A DNA stretch of 64,000 nucleotides from Pichia kudriavzevii (Eukaryota; Ascomycota; Pichiomycetes; Pichiales; Pichiaceae). The notes under the pieces are model-generated. The model was not told the origin of the DNA. It made no database searches and saw only the letters and a list, made by a program, of their open reading frames with translations. The translations under genes and the position numbers were made by a program. Location of the stretch: NCBI RefSeq assembly GCF_003054445.1, contig NC_042507.1, positions 620,001 through 684,000 on the forward strand, given 5' to 3'. This document shows, in pieces, positions 55,232 through 64,000 of the stretch (the first letter of the stretch is position 1; each line of letters opens with the position of its first letter).

Positions 55232-55863
55232 CTATGCCATGGTAGAGTGTCCCGCTTGTAATACAGTTCTGTGCCACAGAACTCTCTATTTGTAGAAGGA
55301 TAATATTTTTAGTTTCTATATATATGCCTTCTTTTGCATTTTCCTGTTTCTTTGATGTGGTTATGATGTTCAAACTGCCATTACCTATCCTTATTGAGAA
55401 GCCAACGGTAATTCATTGCACCATTTGGAAACACACACCTATTGACTTTGACAAACAACACTACAAGCAGCAAGCCCAGCTACTCTACATACATCCAGTG
55501 GCCCATCCTTTCCTTATATACCAAGTTTATCTTAACTTCTTTAACCAGCAAAGTAGATTTAGTACGTGTACCTGCTCCTCCCCATCTACAGGGGAAATTT
55601 TCCCCAATTGTAGCATCCGAGAAAAACAAAAAAAACCCAAAAAAAAAAAAAAAAAAAAAAAACACAAACCTCAAGCGAGAAACGTTTTCGTAGTTCAGGG
55701 GCGTCATGAGAGAGATAAAAGAGAAAAACAAATGGTGTACTCGAAAAATCCAGCTAAAAAATTTTCTCATTTTAATTTGTCGTCGTATATTATTCACTTG
55801 ATATATAGTGGATAGATCAGCTTAAAAGTTTTCTCAGAGTTTCTCTAGATTGTCAACAAAAGT
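55232..55863. other. SFA1-TIF32 intergenic region, 632 bases, with A24 run
   Basis: It contains an uninterrupted A run at 55639-55662 (24 bases) preceded by shorter A-runs, which is likely the nucleosome-free region of TIF32. A T-rich/C-rich alternation lies at about 55330-55600. No supported gene. Confidence 0.55.
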
Positions 55864-58752
55864 ATGTCATACCAAGCAGGTCGTCCAGAAAACGTCCTTA
55901 GACGTGCAGAGGATTTGATTGCCATCAATGAGCCAACTCTTGCTCTTCAAAGTTTATATAACTTCATTACTGCCAAGAGAACCAAATACATCAATCCTAC
56001 AACTCCCGAATTAGTTCAGAATTTCAAGCTATTCATCTCCATTGCAATTAAGAATAGACTCTCTAAGGATATTAAGGATGCTTTGTACCACTATAAGAGA
56101 ATTGTGCAAACTGCAAATACTACTGAAGGTTATGAATCTTTGGAACAGCTTGCAAAGTTTTTCCTGAAGGAAGCAAACTCTAAATTAGATGAAGCTCAAA
56201 CCCAAGCCAACGATGCCGCAGAAGCCGCAATTGAAGAAAACGTTCTGTCTGCTGCTGCTGCTCAGAAGGTTTTAGATACTTTAGAGGAAGAAGAAGAAGT
56301 TGCACATGACGAGGAGGAAGATGACGTCGAGGCCTTCCATTTCAACGTTTCTCCAGAAAATATTCTACTTTCATCTGTTACAACCGATGATTCCACCGAT
56401 AGATCAAATAAGGAGTTCTTTTTACCTTGGTTAAAGTTTGTCTGGGAAGCACACAGAACTGTTCTTGAATTATTAAAGAATAACAATAAGTTGGAAACTT
56501 CGTACTGCCAAGTAATCTTGGAAGCATTCCAATTCTGTATCAAATATGAAAGAAAGGCAGAATTCAAGAGATTATGCGAGCTATTGAAGAATCATTTATT
56601 AGCAATGTCTAAACCAGAATTTGAAGACGCCGTCAACTTGTCTAATCCAGATACATTGCAGAAATTTTTAGACACTAGATTTCAGCAATTGAACACCGCA
56701 GTGAAGTTAGAATTGTGGAAAGAATCTTTCAAGAGTATCGATGATGTTCACGTTTTGATGAAGATATCAAAGAGAACTCCTAAGCCTATTGCCTTGGTGA
56801 ACTATTACAAGAACTTAGCAAAGATCTTTCAAGTTTCCAATGATTACATTTATGCAACTACTGCAAGACAAAAGTTGTTTGAGCTATTAATTCAATCACC
56901 AATCATCACTGCGGAAGAATTGAAGGAACACTCAACTTTGTATTTAATTACAGCATTGTCGATTCCTGTTTCTGAATCTTCTTCAAGGTCTTTTTCTGTT
57001 CAAAATGGTTTGGTTGATTCTGAATTTTACAAGAGAAAAAACCAAAAATTGACCTCTTTGCTAAACTTGAAGGAGGTTCCAACGAGAGAATCATTGCTAG
57101 GTTCGAACACCTTAAAGGCTGTTCTTAAATATGCGGACGCTAATATTGTTGCCTTGTTCAACTTATTAGAGAAATCTTTCAACCCATTGACTTTTAATAC
57201 TTCTGCAAATAAGATTTTGAATGAACTGGCAAGTAATGACAAATACTTATCTTATACCACACCATTGAAGGAAGTTATTGTGTCTAAGATCATTTCTAAA
57301 GTCTCAACTCTTTATGAGTCTATTAAGTTTGACTTCCTCTATAAGATTTCGACTTTTGAAAATTCTATTTTCAACTATGATCAGTTTACATTCGAGGATC
57401 TACTTGTAAATGGTTCATTTTCCAATTTGATTAAATCAGATGTCGAAATTGACGATGAAGCAGGCGTTGTTTCATTCACTGATAAATTGTATGCATCACC
57501 AGCATCTAGGGTCAACTCCCGTTTATTTGACCTTGAAAAGGCATTGTCATCAGCTATCAATTTGATTAACGTTGAACAATATAATGCATCAAAGAAGGAA
57601 CTCCAGAACAGATTGTTACAAGCAGCAAATGAACAGTTTGCTGCCGAGAAGGAAAATATTTTGAAGACATCTGAATTGATTGCGCAACGTGAAGAAGAGT
57701 TACGTGCTTCTAAACTAGAAGAGAAGCTCGAAAACGAAAAGGCTAGACAAGAGGCTGCAATTAAACAAAGAAAGGCAGAAGAAGAACGTATTCAACAAGA
57801 AGCTGAAAGACGTGAAAGAGAGAGAATCGAAAAGACTACAAAGATGATCGAAATGGACAACAAGAAGCAGATTGTTGCCAACATCAATGCTAGTGGTATC
57901 ATCCATATCAAATTCGAAGATGTCAAGGATATGTCTGAAGATGACATTCGTAAATTGCAAATCAAAAAGCTAGAGGAAGAATCTAACAAATTAGAGGAGA
58001 AGACCCAAGCTATTGTTAAAAGAGCAGATTATATCGAAAGAGCACAAAGACAGTACGAAATTCCTTTACTTGAGAAGGAGTTTGAACATGACGTTGTTAA
58101 GCAACGGGAAGAATATGAGGTTTTAAAGAAGAAGAACGAAGAGCAATCCAAGGCAGCACATGAACAAGCTTTACAAATTAAGGAAAGATTGTCTAGATTT
58201 GTTCCTGTATTTGAGGAATATTGCAACAAGCTAGCTGAATTATCTGTTGATGTTCGTAAGGAGAAGGAACTCAAGATAAAGGAAAAGCTAGAAGCGGCAA
58301 AGAAGGCTAGAATTGCAGAATTTATCGAGGAAAAGAAGAAGGAGTTTTTGGAGGCACAGCAAAGAGAGAAGGAGGCAGCAAAGGCAAAGGCGATGGCGGA
58401 AGCACAAGCAGCAGCAGAAGCTAAGATGTATGAAGCCCAAAACAGAGCGAGAGAAGAGGCATTGAAAGCCAGACAAGCTGCTATGGGACAAGCCTCATCA
58501 TCTGGTAGATACACCCCACCTACTGCAACTCCGTCTAGGTACACCCCACCAACGGCAGCACCATCTAGGTATACTCCACCTACTGCAGCACCATCTAGGT
58601 ACACTCCACCTACTGCCGTCCCATCTAGAGCCAGTCCATCACAAGGTTCTGGTGATCCAGAAAGAGCTGATTACGAGGCATTAAAGACTAAGGGTTCTTT
58701 GAGCATGTCCGAAAGACTCAAGCTGAAGAGACTTGCTGCTAAATTCGAGTGA
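55864..58752 (+). CDS. RPG1: Translation initiation factor eIF3a (Rpg1/Tif32)
   Basis: The product has 962 residues; yeast Tif32 has 964. eIF3a is the largest core subunit of eIF3 and bridges the 40S subunit, other eIF3 subunits and mRNA. The N-terminus (GRPENVLRRAEDLIAINEPTLALQSLYNFI) is nearly invariant. A PCI-type helical region covers about 330-500. A long charged coiled coil covers about 580-880 (many EEELRASKLEEKLENEKARQ-type stretches) and contains FEDVKDMSEDDIRKLQIKK. The end carries four decapeptide repeats (SRYTPPTAxP) and a conserved tail (ADYEALKTKGSLSMSERLKL). Start ATG at 55864. Confidence 0.96.
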   Translation: MSYQAGRPENVLRRAEDLIAINEPTLALQSLYNFITAKRTKYINPTTPELVQNFKLFISIAIKNRLSKDIKDALYHYKRIVQTANTTEGYESLEQLAKFFLKEANSKLDEAQTQANDAAEAAIEENVLSAAAAQKVLDTLEEEEEVAHDEEEDDVEAFHFNVSPENILLSSVTTDDSTDRSNKEFFLPWLKFVWEAHRTVLELLKNNNKLETSYCQVILEAFQFCIKYERKAEFKRLCELLKNHLLAMSKPEFEDAVNLSNPDTLQKFLDTRFQQLNTAVKLELWKESFKSIDDVHVLMKISKRTPKPIALVNYYKNLAKIFQVSNDYIYATTARQKLFELLIQSPIITAEELKEHSTLYLITALSIPVSESSSRSFSVQNGLVDSEFYKRKNQKLTSLLNLKEVPTRESLLGSNTLKAVLKYADANIVALFNLLEKSFNPLTFNTSANKILNELASNDKYLSYTTPLKEVIVSKIISKVSTLYESIKFDFLYKISTFENSIFNYDQFTFEDLLVNGSFSNLIKSDVEIDDEAGVVSFTDKLYASPASRVNSRLFDLEKALSSAINLINVEQYNASKKELQNRLLQAANEQFAAEKENILKTSELIAQREEELRASKLEEKLENEKARQEAAIKQRKAEEERIQQEAERRERERIEKTTKMIEMDNKKQIVANINASGIIHIKFEDVKDMSEDDIRKLQIKKLEEESNKLEEKTQAIVKRADYIERAQRQYEIPLLEKEFEHDVVKQREEYEVLKKKNEEQSKAAHEQALQIKERLSRFVPVFEEYCNKLAELSVDVRKEKELKIKEKLEAAKKARIAEFIEEKKKEFLEAQQREKEAAKAKAMAEAQAAAEAKMYEAQNRAREEALKARQAAMGQASSSGRYTPPTATPSRYTPPTAAPSRYTPPTAAPSRYTPPTAVPSRASPSQGSGDPERADYEALKTKGSLSMSERLKLKRLAAKFE
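58501..58630 (+). repeat. Coding minisatellite: four 30-bp units (RYTPPTAxPS) in eIF3a
   Basis: The unit encodes RYTPPTAxPS, with x = T, A, A, V in the four copies, followed by a decayed fifth start (RASPSQ). The nucleotide copies differ mostly at third positions, so selection has kept the peptide. Copy number is likely to vary between strains. Confidence 0.9.
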
Positions 58753-59110
58753 AGACGGCCATCTATTGATTTATATGTTTCTAACTGAGCAATCAAATAT
58801 ATATATATATATTGGTATATCTTATCAAATCGTATTGAATTATTTAATATAGAAGCTCATATCAATACTAAGGGATGGATATATATAGAAGTAAAAGTGC
58901 ATACGCCTGTTTCTTTAACAATAAAATGTGTCCAAAAATGGAAGTTGGAACACGATTTCTCGAATTTAGATAATTTTCTAGTTGTTGGATGTGTTATTTA
59001 CAGCTTTAGTTTATGAACAAGTGTCTGCTTCTTTGACAATTCACACGATTTTTCTAGATTTCACCTCCTTATCCATTAGTCGTCGTTAATACATAGATCA
59101 GAGTAGCACA
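58753..59110. other. TIF32-GLTP intergenic region, 358 bases
   Basis: AT-rich, with an AT-dinucleotide stretch at about 58795-58812 shortly after the TIF32 stop, as often seen at yeast 3' ends. Nothing else is recognisable. Confidence 0.4.
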
Positions 59111-59704
59111 ATGACTTTTTTTGATGATATGAAAACTTCTTTCAAGGATGTTGAGATCCAAGATAATGAGATTCCAACACTAAAGTTCCTTGAGGCATCA
59201 GAATCACTGGTTACATTATTTGACCTGCTAGGGTCATCTGCATTTAGTGTTGTTCAATCCGATATGACTGGAAACATCAATAAGGTGTCTAACAAGTTTT
59301 TGTCCGATCCAGAAGGTTGTGCAACTTTGCAGAAGTTGATTTTGACGGAAGTCAAAGAGGGAGGTAAGAAAACTGCCACTCAAGGTTTACTCTGGCTCAC
59401 ACGTGGTTTACAGTTCACTGCGGTTGCAATGAGGAAGTGTATTGACAATCCAGATTGGGAGTTATCCAAAGCTTTTGAAAAGTCGTATTCAGAGACACTA
59501 AGTAAATATCATTCCATGTTGGTCAAGCCAATCTTCAAGTTGGCAATGAAGGCATGTCCATATAGAAAAGACTTTTTTGCGAAATTAGGCGAAGATTTGG
59601 CTAAAGTTAACGAGCAATTACTACAATGGGTTGTTGCTCTAGAGAACATCGTCCAGGAGGTTATGAAATTCTTCGACTCAGGTAATTATGGTAAGGGTTT
59701 ATAA
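59111..59704 (+). CDS. Glycolipid transfer protein (GLTP fold, HET-C2 type)
   Basis: The product has 197 residues, the usual GLTP size (about 200). GLTPs move glucosylceramide or related sphingolipids between membranes. The residues that bind the sugar headgroup in human GLTP (Asp48, Asn52, Lys55, Trp96, His140) have clear counterparts: Asp51, Asn55 and Lys58 in SDMTGNINKVSNKF, Trp95 in LLWLTRGLQF, and His134 in KYHSMLVKPIFKLAMKACP. All key positions are intact. As far as I know S. cerevisiae lacks both glucosylceramide and a GLTP gene, while many other yeasts make glucosylceramide. Start ATG at 59111. Confidence 0.92.
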   Translation: MTFFDDMKTSFKDVEIQDNEIPTLKFLEASESLVTLFDLLGSSAFSVVQSDMTGNINKVSNKFLSDPEGCATLQKLILTEVKEGGKKTATQGLLWLTRGLQFTAVAMRKCIDNPDWELSKAFEKSYSETLSKYHSMLVKPIFKLAMKACPYRKDFFAKLGEDLAKVNEQLLQWVVALENIVQEVMKFFDSGNYGKGL

Positions 59705-60043
59705 GATTGTATAGAGTTAACCTAAAGTATAAACAAATCCAAATGCATATTAATTGAAGAGAAATGGTTATAAGTGTAATCTTTGTGATAGTTATAGTTA
59801 TAGTTAGTTATAGGTGAAAAGTATATATACTTTAAAAGAAAAAAAAGGGGGAGGGGTGATGAGTTAATTATTATTACAGTCAATTACTTTGATTGAAAAA
59901 AAAAACCAGTGAAAGAAATAAAGAAGTGTTTAAGGGATATATTGAATTATTATTATTATTATTGTTGTTGTTAATGATTTTATCATTGAGATAAATTAAT
60001 ACTATTTCCATAGACCAAGTCTTCAATTCGACTAGTCCAGCTA
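59705..60043. other. GLTP-ECM33 convergent intergenic region, 339 bases
   Basis: It contains TATAGT-type short repeats (59793-59815), an A/G-rich run (59837-59857) and a trinucleotide tract (ATT then GTT) at about 59946-59973. No gene is supported. Confidence 0.5.
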
Positions 60044-61354
60044 CTATAATAATGCTAATAAAACTGCTGCAACAGTACCAAAGACGGAAGCCTTTTGGAG
60101 AGAAGCTGCAGCACCCTTAGATGTGGTAGAGATGGAAGAGACATCTGCATTGGAAGAGGTAGAAGTGGAATCACTGTCACTGGAGGTAGTCTTAGAGTCA
60201 GAGCCAGTCTTAGTCTTAGTAGAAGATTCAGAAGAAGAGGAGGAAGAAACAGGCTTAGACTTAGCCTTACATTTGTAAGAACCTTGAATACCACCATTCT
60301 TGGACAACTTCTTGAAAGGATCACAGTCAGCGTAACCAGTAGTTTCCAAATCAAATGCACCTCTAACGGTTCTTAAGGAAGACATGGTACAGTTGTCAAA
60401 GTCACCCTTTAAGACCACAGCACCTTGGACACTCTTGATAGAGTCGACATTTTCAATAGATGCCAATTCGGTGTTGTTAACAATAACAAAACCACCACCA
60501 ATAGCAGTGACGTTAGAGAAGTCAATATGAGTTAAATCTTGGTTGTTTTCAATGGTCAAATCACCACCAATACCAGTAATCAATGGGAAGGTCAATTCTT
60601 CAACAGAAGATTCAAAGAAACCTGCAGACTTATTAACATAGTTAATCTTTTCCATAGAGACAGAAGCAACAGAATAGAAAGTCAAGTTATTAGCCCATTG
60701 TAAATCATTGAATTCAACTTCTGTGTCATGACCATTGAATGCAACTGTTAAAGCGTTAGAAACGGTCTCAATGTTGGAAGAAATAGAAGCCAAGTTAAGG
60801 TTGTTGTTAACATTGAAGATTTCAACATTAACTGGATTGATACCCTTCAAATCGGACAATTGAGTATCAGAAATCAAGATGGAGTTACAATCAGTAACTT
60901 GGGATAAACCGGTTTCAACCAAGTTTGGTAATGTGACCCAGTTGATCGCACCAACAGAATTTAAAGAACCAAAAGAAAGAGAAGATAAGACGGTCAAACC
61001 GTGAAGTTTTAAAGAACCAGTGATGGTACCAATAGAATCAGCAGCAAAGGATTGTAAGTTTGTTGCATTGTAAATTTGCAAGTCACCGTAAATTGCCTTA
61101 ACGTTTGCAATGGAAGCAGAACCCAAGTCACCGGTAATGATAACATCACCTTGGATACCTTCACAACCGGTCAATCTGTCCAAGTCGGATTGTGCAGTTG
61201 CAGTGAATGCGCTCTTGAAGGAGCAGCCGGAAGCAACGTTAATGGAAGTAGTAGAAGCCAAGGTGGTTTCTAAAGAGGTTGTATCCTTGACATCATTTGC
61301 AGCCAAGGCAGTTGCAGCCAAAGCTAAAGAGGAAAAAACTGATGAAAGCTTCAT
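60044..61354 (-). CDS. ECM33: Ecm33-family GPI-anchored cell wall protein
   Basis: The product has 436 residues; yeast Ecm33 has 429. Ecm33 proteins are GPI-anchored at the plasma membrane/cell wall and needed for wall integrity. Signal peptide at 1-18 (MKLSSVFSSLALAATALA). Leucine-rich receptor-L-domain-like repeats cover about 40-340 (QGDVIITGDLGSASIANV, GDLTIENNQDLTHIDFSNV, QGAVVLKGDFDNC) with several Asn-glycosylation sequons. A Ser/Thr-rich spacer (SSSSSSESSTKTKTGSDSKT and on) precedes a hydrophobic GPI signal (SVFGTVAAVLLALL). A disulphide pattern near the end (CDPFKKL...YKCKAK) fits the family. It starts directly at ATG 61354 with no sign of the N-terminal intron of the S. cerevisiae gene. 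Codon use indicates high expression. Confidence 0.95.
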   Translation of the reverse strand: MKLSSVFSSLALAATALAANDVKDTTSLETTLASTTSINVASGCSFKSAFTATAQSDLDRLTGCEGIQGDVIITGDLGSASIANVKAIYGDLQIYNATNLQSFAADSIGTITGSLKLHGLTVLSSLSFGSLNSVGAINWVTLPNLVETGLSQVTDCNSILISDTQLSDLKGINPVNVEIFNVNNNLNLASISSNIETVSNALTVAFNGHDTEVEFNDLQWANNLTFYSVASVSMEKINYVNKSAGFFESSVEELTFPLITGIGGDLTIENNQDLTHIDFSNVTAIGGGFVIVNNTELASIENVDSIKSVQGAVVLKGDFDNCTMSSLRTVRGAFDLETTGYADCDPFKKLSKNGGIQGSYKCKAKSKPVSSSSSSESSTKTKTGSDSKTTSSDSDSTSTSSNADVSSISTTSKGAAASLQKASVFGTVAAVLLALL

Positions 61355-63049
61355 TTTTTTTTTCTGTTTTAGTTTTTAGTTGTTGGTCTTTAATGTAATT
61401 CCAAGAAATAAAATGTTTGTTTTATTAGTTTCTGTTGTTGAAATGTTTGAGAAATTAAAGTTTGGTTCCTTTTTCTCTCTGTTTTGTCTCTGTTATGGGA
61501 TCAATAACTTGTTAAACAGGAATAAATGCTAGTGTTTTCAGTAAAGTGAATGATGTAGAGGGCAAATATCAACTGAATGAGAGTGTGAATATAAGCGAAG
61601 GATGTAATATAGCAGATGCTTAACCTTACAAATAAACGACAGTACTGGACACGTTTGAAAACAACAATAGAATGGAGAAGATAATATGAGTTAATGGAAA
61701 GAAAGAAAGAAGAAAGAAGAAAGAAAGAAAGAAAGAGAGGAAGTCAGAGGGGAAAAGAAAAGAGAAAGGGGGGTAAAGAGATGAACCAAAAAAAAAAGGT
61801 GCAAGTAATTGATCAACAAGAACCAAGTAGACAAACAACAAGTTGGTCAACGACAGGGACACCATTCAAAGTAGCAACCAATGTCTTTAAATCCACCAAC
61901 CACTATAGGAAGTTCTATAAATAACAATGGCCTCTGCTGATGTGCCTCGATTTTTAGAAATCGCTAGAAAGCGTGGGAATTCTTATATTTGCCTAGTGGA
62001 AAAAGCCAAACACGCCTCGTACACAAACCAGAAAATGGTGGAGGGCGTAATTCCAGTAGAGGAAAAAGTCAACACGGTCCATCGTAAACACGACGCGCGC
62101 CTCCTATTGGTCCAGCGCGCGGCGGTCCTCCCGCGCCTCTCCGATCTTGCCTTTAAAGTTTCAACAGAGGCCAAACAAAGGCGCGCCTCGTTTTCGGGAA
62201 AGGTAAACATATTTTGACATTTTCAGAGAAGGACACAAACAAGCCACCAAAGAAAACGACAGGAGATGCAGAAGAGGCAAAAAGTAAACACATAAACTGA
62301 ACCAGTAAACTAAACAAACAAATCGTGTAAACAGATAAAGGTAAACAAATAATACTTCTCTTTTTTTTTTTTTTTTTTTTGTCCTTTGATCTCTCATTTG
62401 ATTCTTCTCTTTGTTAATTGCTGTTATTGTTACTGTCTAGTTATTGCCAGCTTCAACAGTACAAGAAACAGAATATTTCACATAACCATTAAACATTCCA
62501 ACACCTATCGACGCGTCGGTGTTCCCTTTAAGAGATTTTTTTTTTTTTCTTTTTCGTTTTTTTTTTTTAAATTACGCCCCCCCCCCCGACGTCTTTGGAG
62601 GCTCAGTCTATTTGGGTTACCCTGTTGCCTTTACCTCGAAACTAATGGGACAAACATATCTTGGAACGGCTCATTTCCAATTTTCGCCCCCACCCTTTTG
62701 GTTTCCGGGAGCTGTCTACTGGGACATGGGATGTGGAAATTGTAGACGCCAGCAATTGTGCCCTTTACAGATCAAGTAACTAGGGGGGAGCGCACCTTCC
62801 TCAAACGGGAAAAAAATGGAACGTACAAATTGGATGCCCCGTAGGAAGACCCAAGAGGCTCATTCTTAGAAGTGCCTGTATGTTGAGCTGTCTTTGATAT
62901 CTCTTTGTTTGCCCTTTGTTTCTATCTTTTTCCTTTCCACATCGACACTAAACAGTAGATACACAGACCCCCCTCCATTGGACCGTGAAAACCCCTTTTT
63001 TTCCCTCTCTCACCGCATAAGATAATCCACAATAGTCTACATTTGAAAA
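61355..63049. other. ECM33-VPS13 divergent intergenic region, 1695 bases
   Basis: This is the longest gene-free stretch in the window. From left to right it holds a GA-rich tract (61690-61782), a CpG-dense block with GCGCGC/GGCGCGCC-type words (about 62085-62195), T20 (62361-62380), the CGACGCGTCGGTG element (62509-62521), T-runs (about 62535-62568) and C11 (62577-62587). A 96-codon frame (61927-62217) crosses the CpG block but has no recognisable features. Long upstream regions of this type fit a strongly expressed wall-protein gene. Confidence 0.55.
62509..62521. promoter_or_regulatory. CGACGCGTCGGTG element, second copy
   Basis: Identical to 44110-44122, including the 10-bp palindrome around ACGCGT. 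It is about 540 bases upstream of VPS13 and 1155 bases upstream of ECM33. Confidence 0.45.
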
Positions 63050-64000
63050 ATGTTAGAATCACTTGTAGCCAATATTCTCAATAAGACCCTCGGGGCTTAT
63101 GTGGAGAACTTCGATCCAAACCAACTTAATATCGGTATATGGTCCGGAGACGTTACCTTGTCGAACTTGAAACTGAAGCCGGAATCTTTAGACAAATTGG
63201 ACCTACCAATCAATTTAAAATGTGGTCATTTGGCTAATTTAACAATGCAAATACCTTGGTCAAATTTGAAATCTAAACCAGTGAAAATTCAAATTGAAGA
63301 TTGTTATATATTGGCTACAGCCAAATTGCAAAATTCCAAGGCCTATGAAGATGAAGATGATCGATTACAGAGAATCAAACGTCAGAAATTGGATAATTTG
63401 GAATTATTATCCTCTCAATCAAACGATTCCTTGGACGAATCAGACCAATTGAAGAATCAATCATTCACCGAATCTTTGATTGCCAAGGTTATAGACAATC
63501 TACAAGTAACAATCAAAAATATCCATATAAGATATGAAGATTTCGACTGTTATACGAAAACTCCCTATGCATTTGGTATTACTCTTGATGAATTATCTGC
63601 TTCAAGTACTGATGAAAATTGGATACCTAATTTTATCCAACAAATCTCAACTCTTTCAAGGAAATTGCTATTATTGAAATCTTTAACTATTTATATGGAT
63701 ACTTCTTTGACTAAAAATACCTCAATTTGTTCTGATGATCAATCTCAAATGTTACAAAATCTTAAAGATTATATTCGAGTTGCATCTTCTGATGATTCTC
63801 AAATGGAATATCTATTACAACCAATTTCCGGAGAAGGTCATTTAACTTTGAATAAATTGGGCTCAACACAAGAAATTCCTCATTATCAATTAGATTTATT
63901 TTTTGATCAATTCAGGATCAATCTTAATAGGTCACAATATTTCAATTTGTTGGATACAATAACTGAAATGAATTATTATATGAAGACCCTCAAATTTAAG
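63050..64000 (+). CDS. VPS13: Vps13 lipid transfer protein, N-terminal part (runs off the right edge)
   Basis: From the ATG at 63050 the frame is open for 317 codons to the window end. Vps13 is a giant bridge-like lipid transporter at membrane contact sites. The chorein N-terminus is diagnostic: MLESLVANILNKTLGAYVEN, then FDPNQLNIGIWSGDVTLSNL (yeast [20 protein letters not shown]), then IPWSNLKSKPVKIQIEDCYI and IDNLQVTIKNIHIRYEDFD. GITLDELSASSTDENW also matches yeast. The rest of the gene (the yeast protein has over 3100 residues) lies outside. Confidence 0.97.
   Translation, partial: MLESLVANILNKTLGAYVENFDPNQLNIGIWSGDVTLSNLKLKPESLDKLDLPINLKCGHLANLTMQIPWSNLKSKPVKIQIEDCYILATAKLQNSKAYEDEDDRLQRIKRQKLDNLELLSSQSNDSLDESDQLKNQSFTESLIAKVIDNLQVTIKNIHIRYEDFDCYTKTPYAFGITLDELSASSTDENWIPNFIQQISTLSRKLLLLKSLTIYMDTSLTKNTSICSDDQSQMLQNLKDYIRVASSDDSQMEYLLQPISGEGHLTLNKLGSTQEIPHYQLDLFFDQFRINLNRSQYFNLLDTITEMNYYMKTLKFK

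Noticed and set aside
61927-62217. 96-codon frame between ECM33 and VPS13 as a gene
   Set aside because: It has an ATG and is basic, but crosses a CpG-dense promoter block and has no recognisable motif or family. Kept only as a note under the intergenic region.

Overview
The window is nuclear chromosomal DNA of a budding yeast (Saccharomycotina). It is gene-dense and AT-rich, nearly every gene is intronless, and the three introns I can support all use GTATGT at the 5' splice site and TACTAAC at the branch point. A conserved leucine of lanosterol synthase (the Trp-Leu pair at 13712-13717) is encoded by CTG, which argues against the CTG-Ser clade. The gene set (DASH complex, glutathione-dependent formaldehyde dehydrogenase with a 5'-proximal intron, a GLTP gene) fits Pichiaceae, for example Pichia kudriavzevii or a relative. 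That species call is inference.

Layout. 1-7.5 kb: partial type II membrane protein (-), DOA1 (+), URA6 (-), then a second copy of the DOA1 3' end plus URA6, then COR1 (-). The duplication is about 2.0 kb and carries signs of an uncollapsed contig overlap. 7.5-13 kb: a GC-richer island with a CCAAT-rich promoter, MRP2 (+), a small mitochondrial-type protein (-) and ULA1 (+). 13-22 kb: ERG7 (+) with an Upc2-type sterol element, LAA2-like (-), tricalbin (-), SPC19 (+), RAV2/ROGDI (-). 22-40 kb: SCC2 (+) with an MCB box, SEC10 (-), an unrecognised membrane protein with adenylation-like features (+), and the giant TAO3 (+). 40-49 kb: PSY4-like (+), RPS30 (-, intron), a DUF202 membrane protein (-), COQ11 (-), RPS28 (+, intron), GET4 (-), RTC4-like (+), GIS2 (+). 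49-64 kb: FOL1 (-) and COQ6 (+) back to back, SFA1 (+, intron), TIF32/eIF3a (+), GLTP (+), ECM33 (-), and the first 317 codons of VPS13 (+), which runs off the right edge.

Most of the window is ordinary housekeeping. Mitochondrial functions recur (COR1, MRP2, COQ6, COQ11, a mitochondrially targeted URA6, possibly FOL1). FOL1 and COQ6 share a divergent intergenic region and draw on the same precursor, p-aminobenzoate. I saw no transposon, virus-derived element, CRISPR array, tRNA or rRNA. I found no undescribed multi-gene system. The items most worth checking are the 2-kb duplication, a possible non-AUG mitochondrial isoform of FOL1, the membrane-anchored URA6, the composition break inside ULA1, and the degenerate adenylation-like protein at 30.3 kb.
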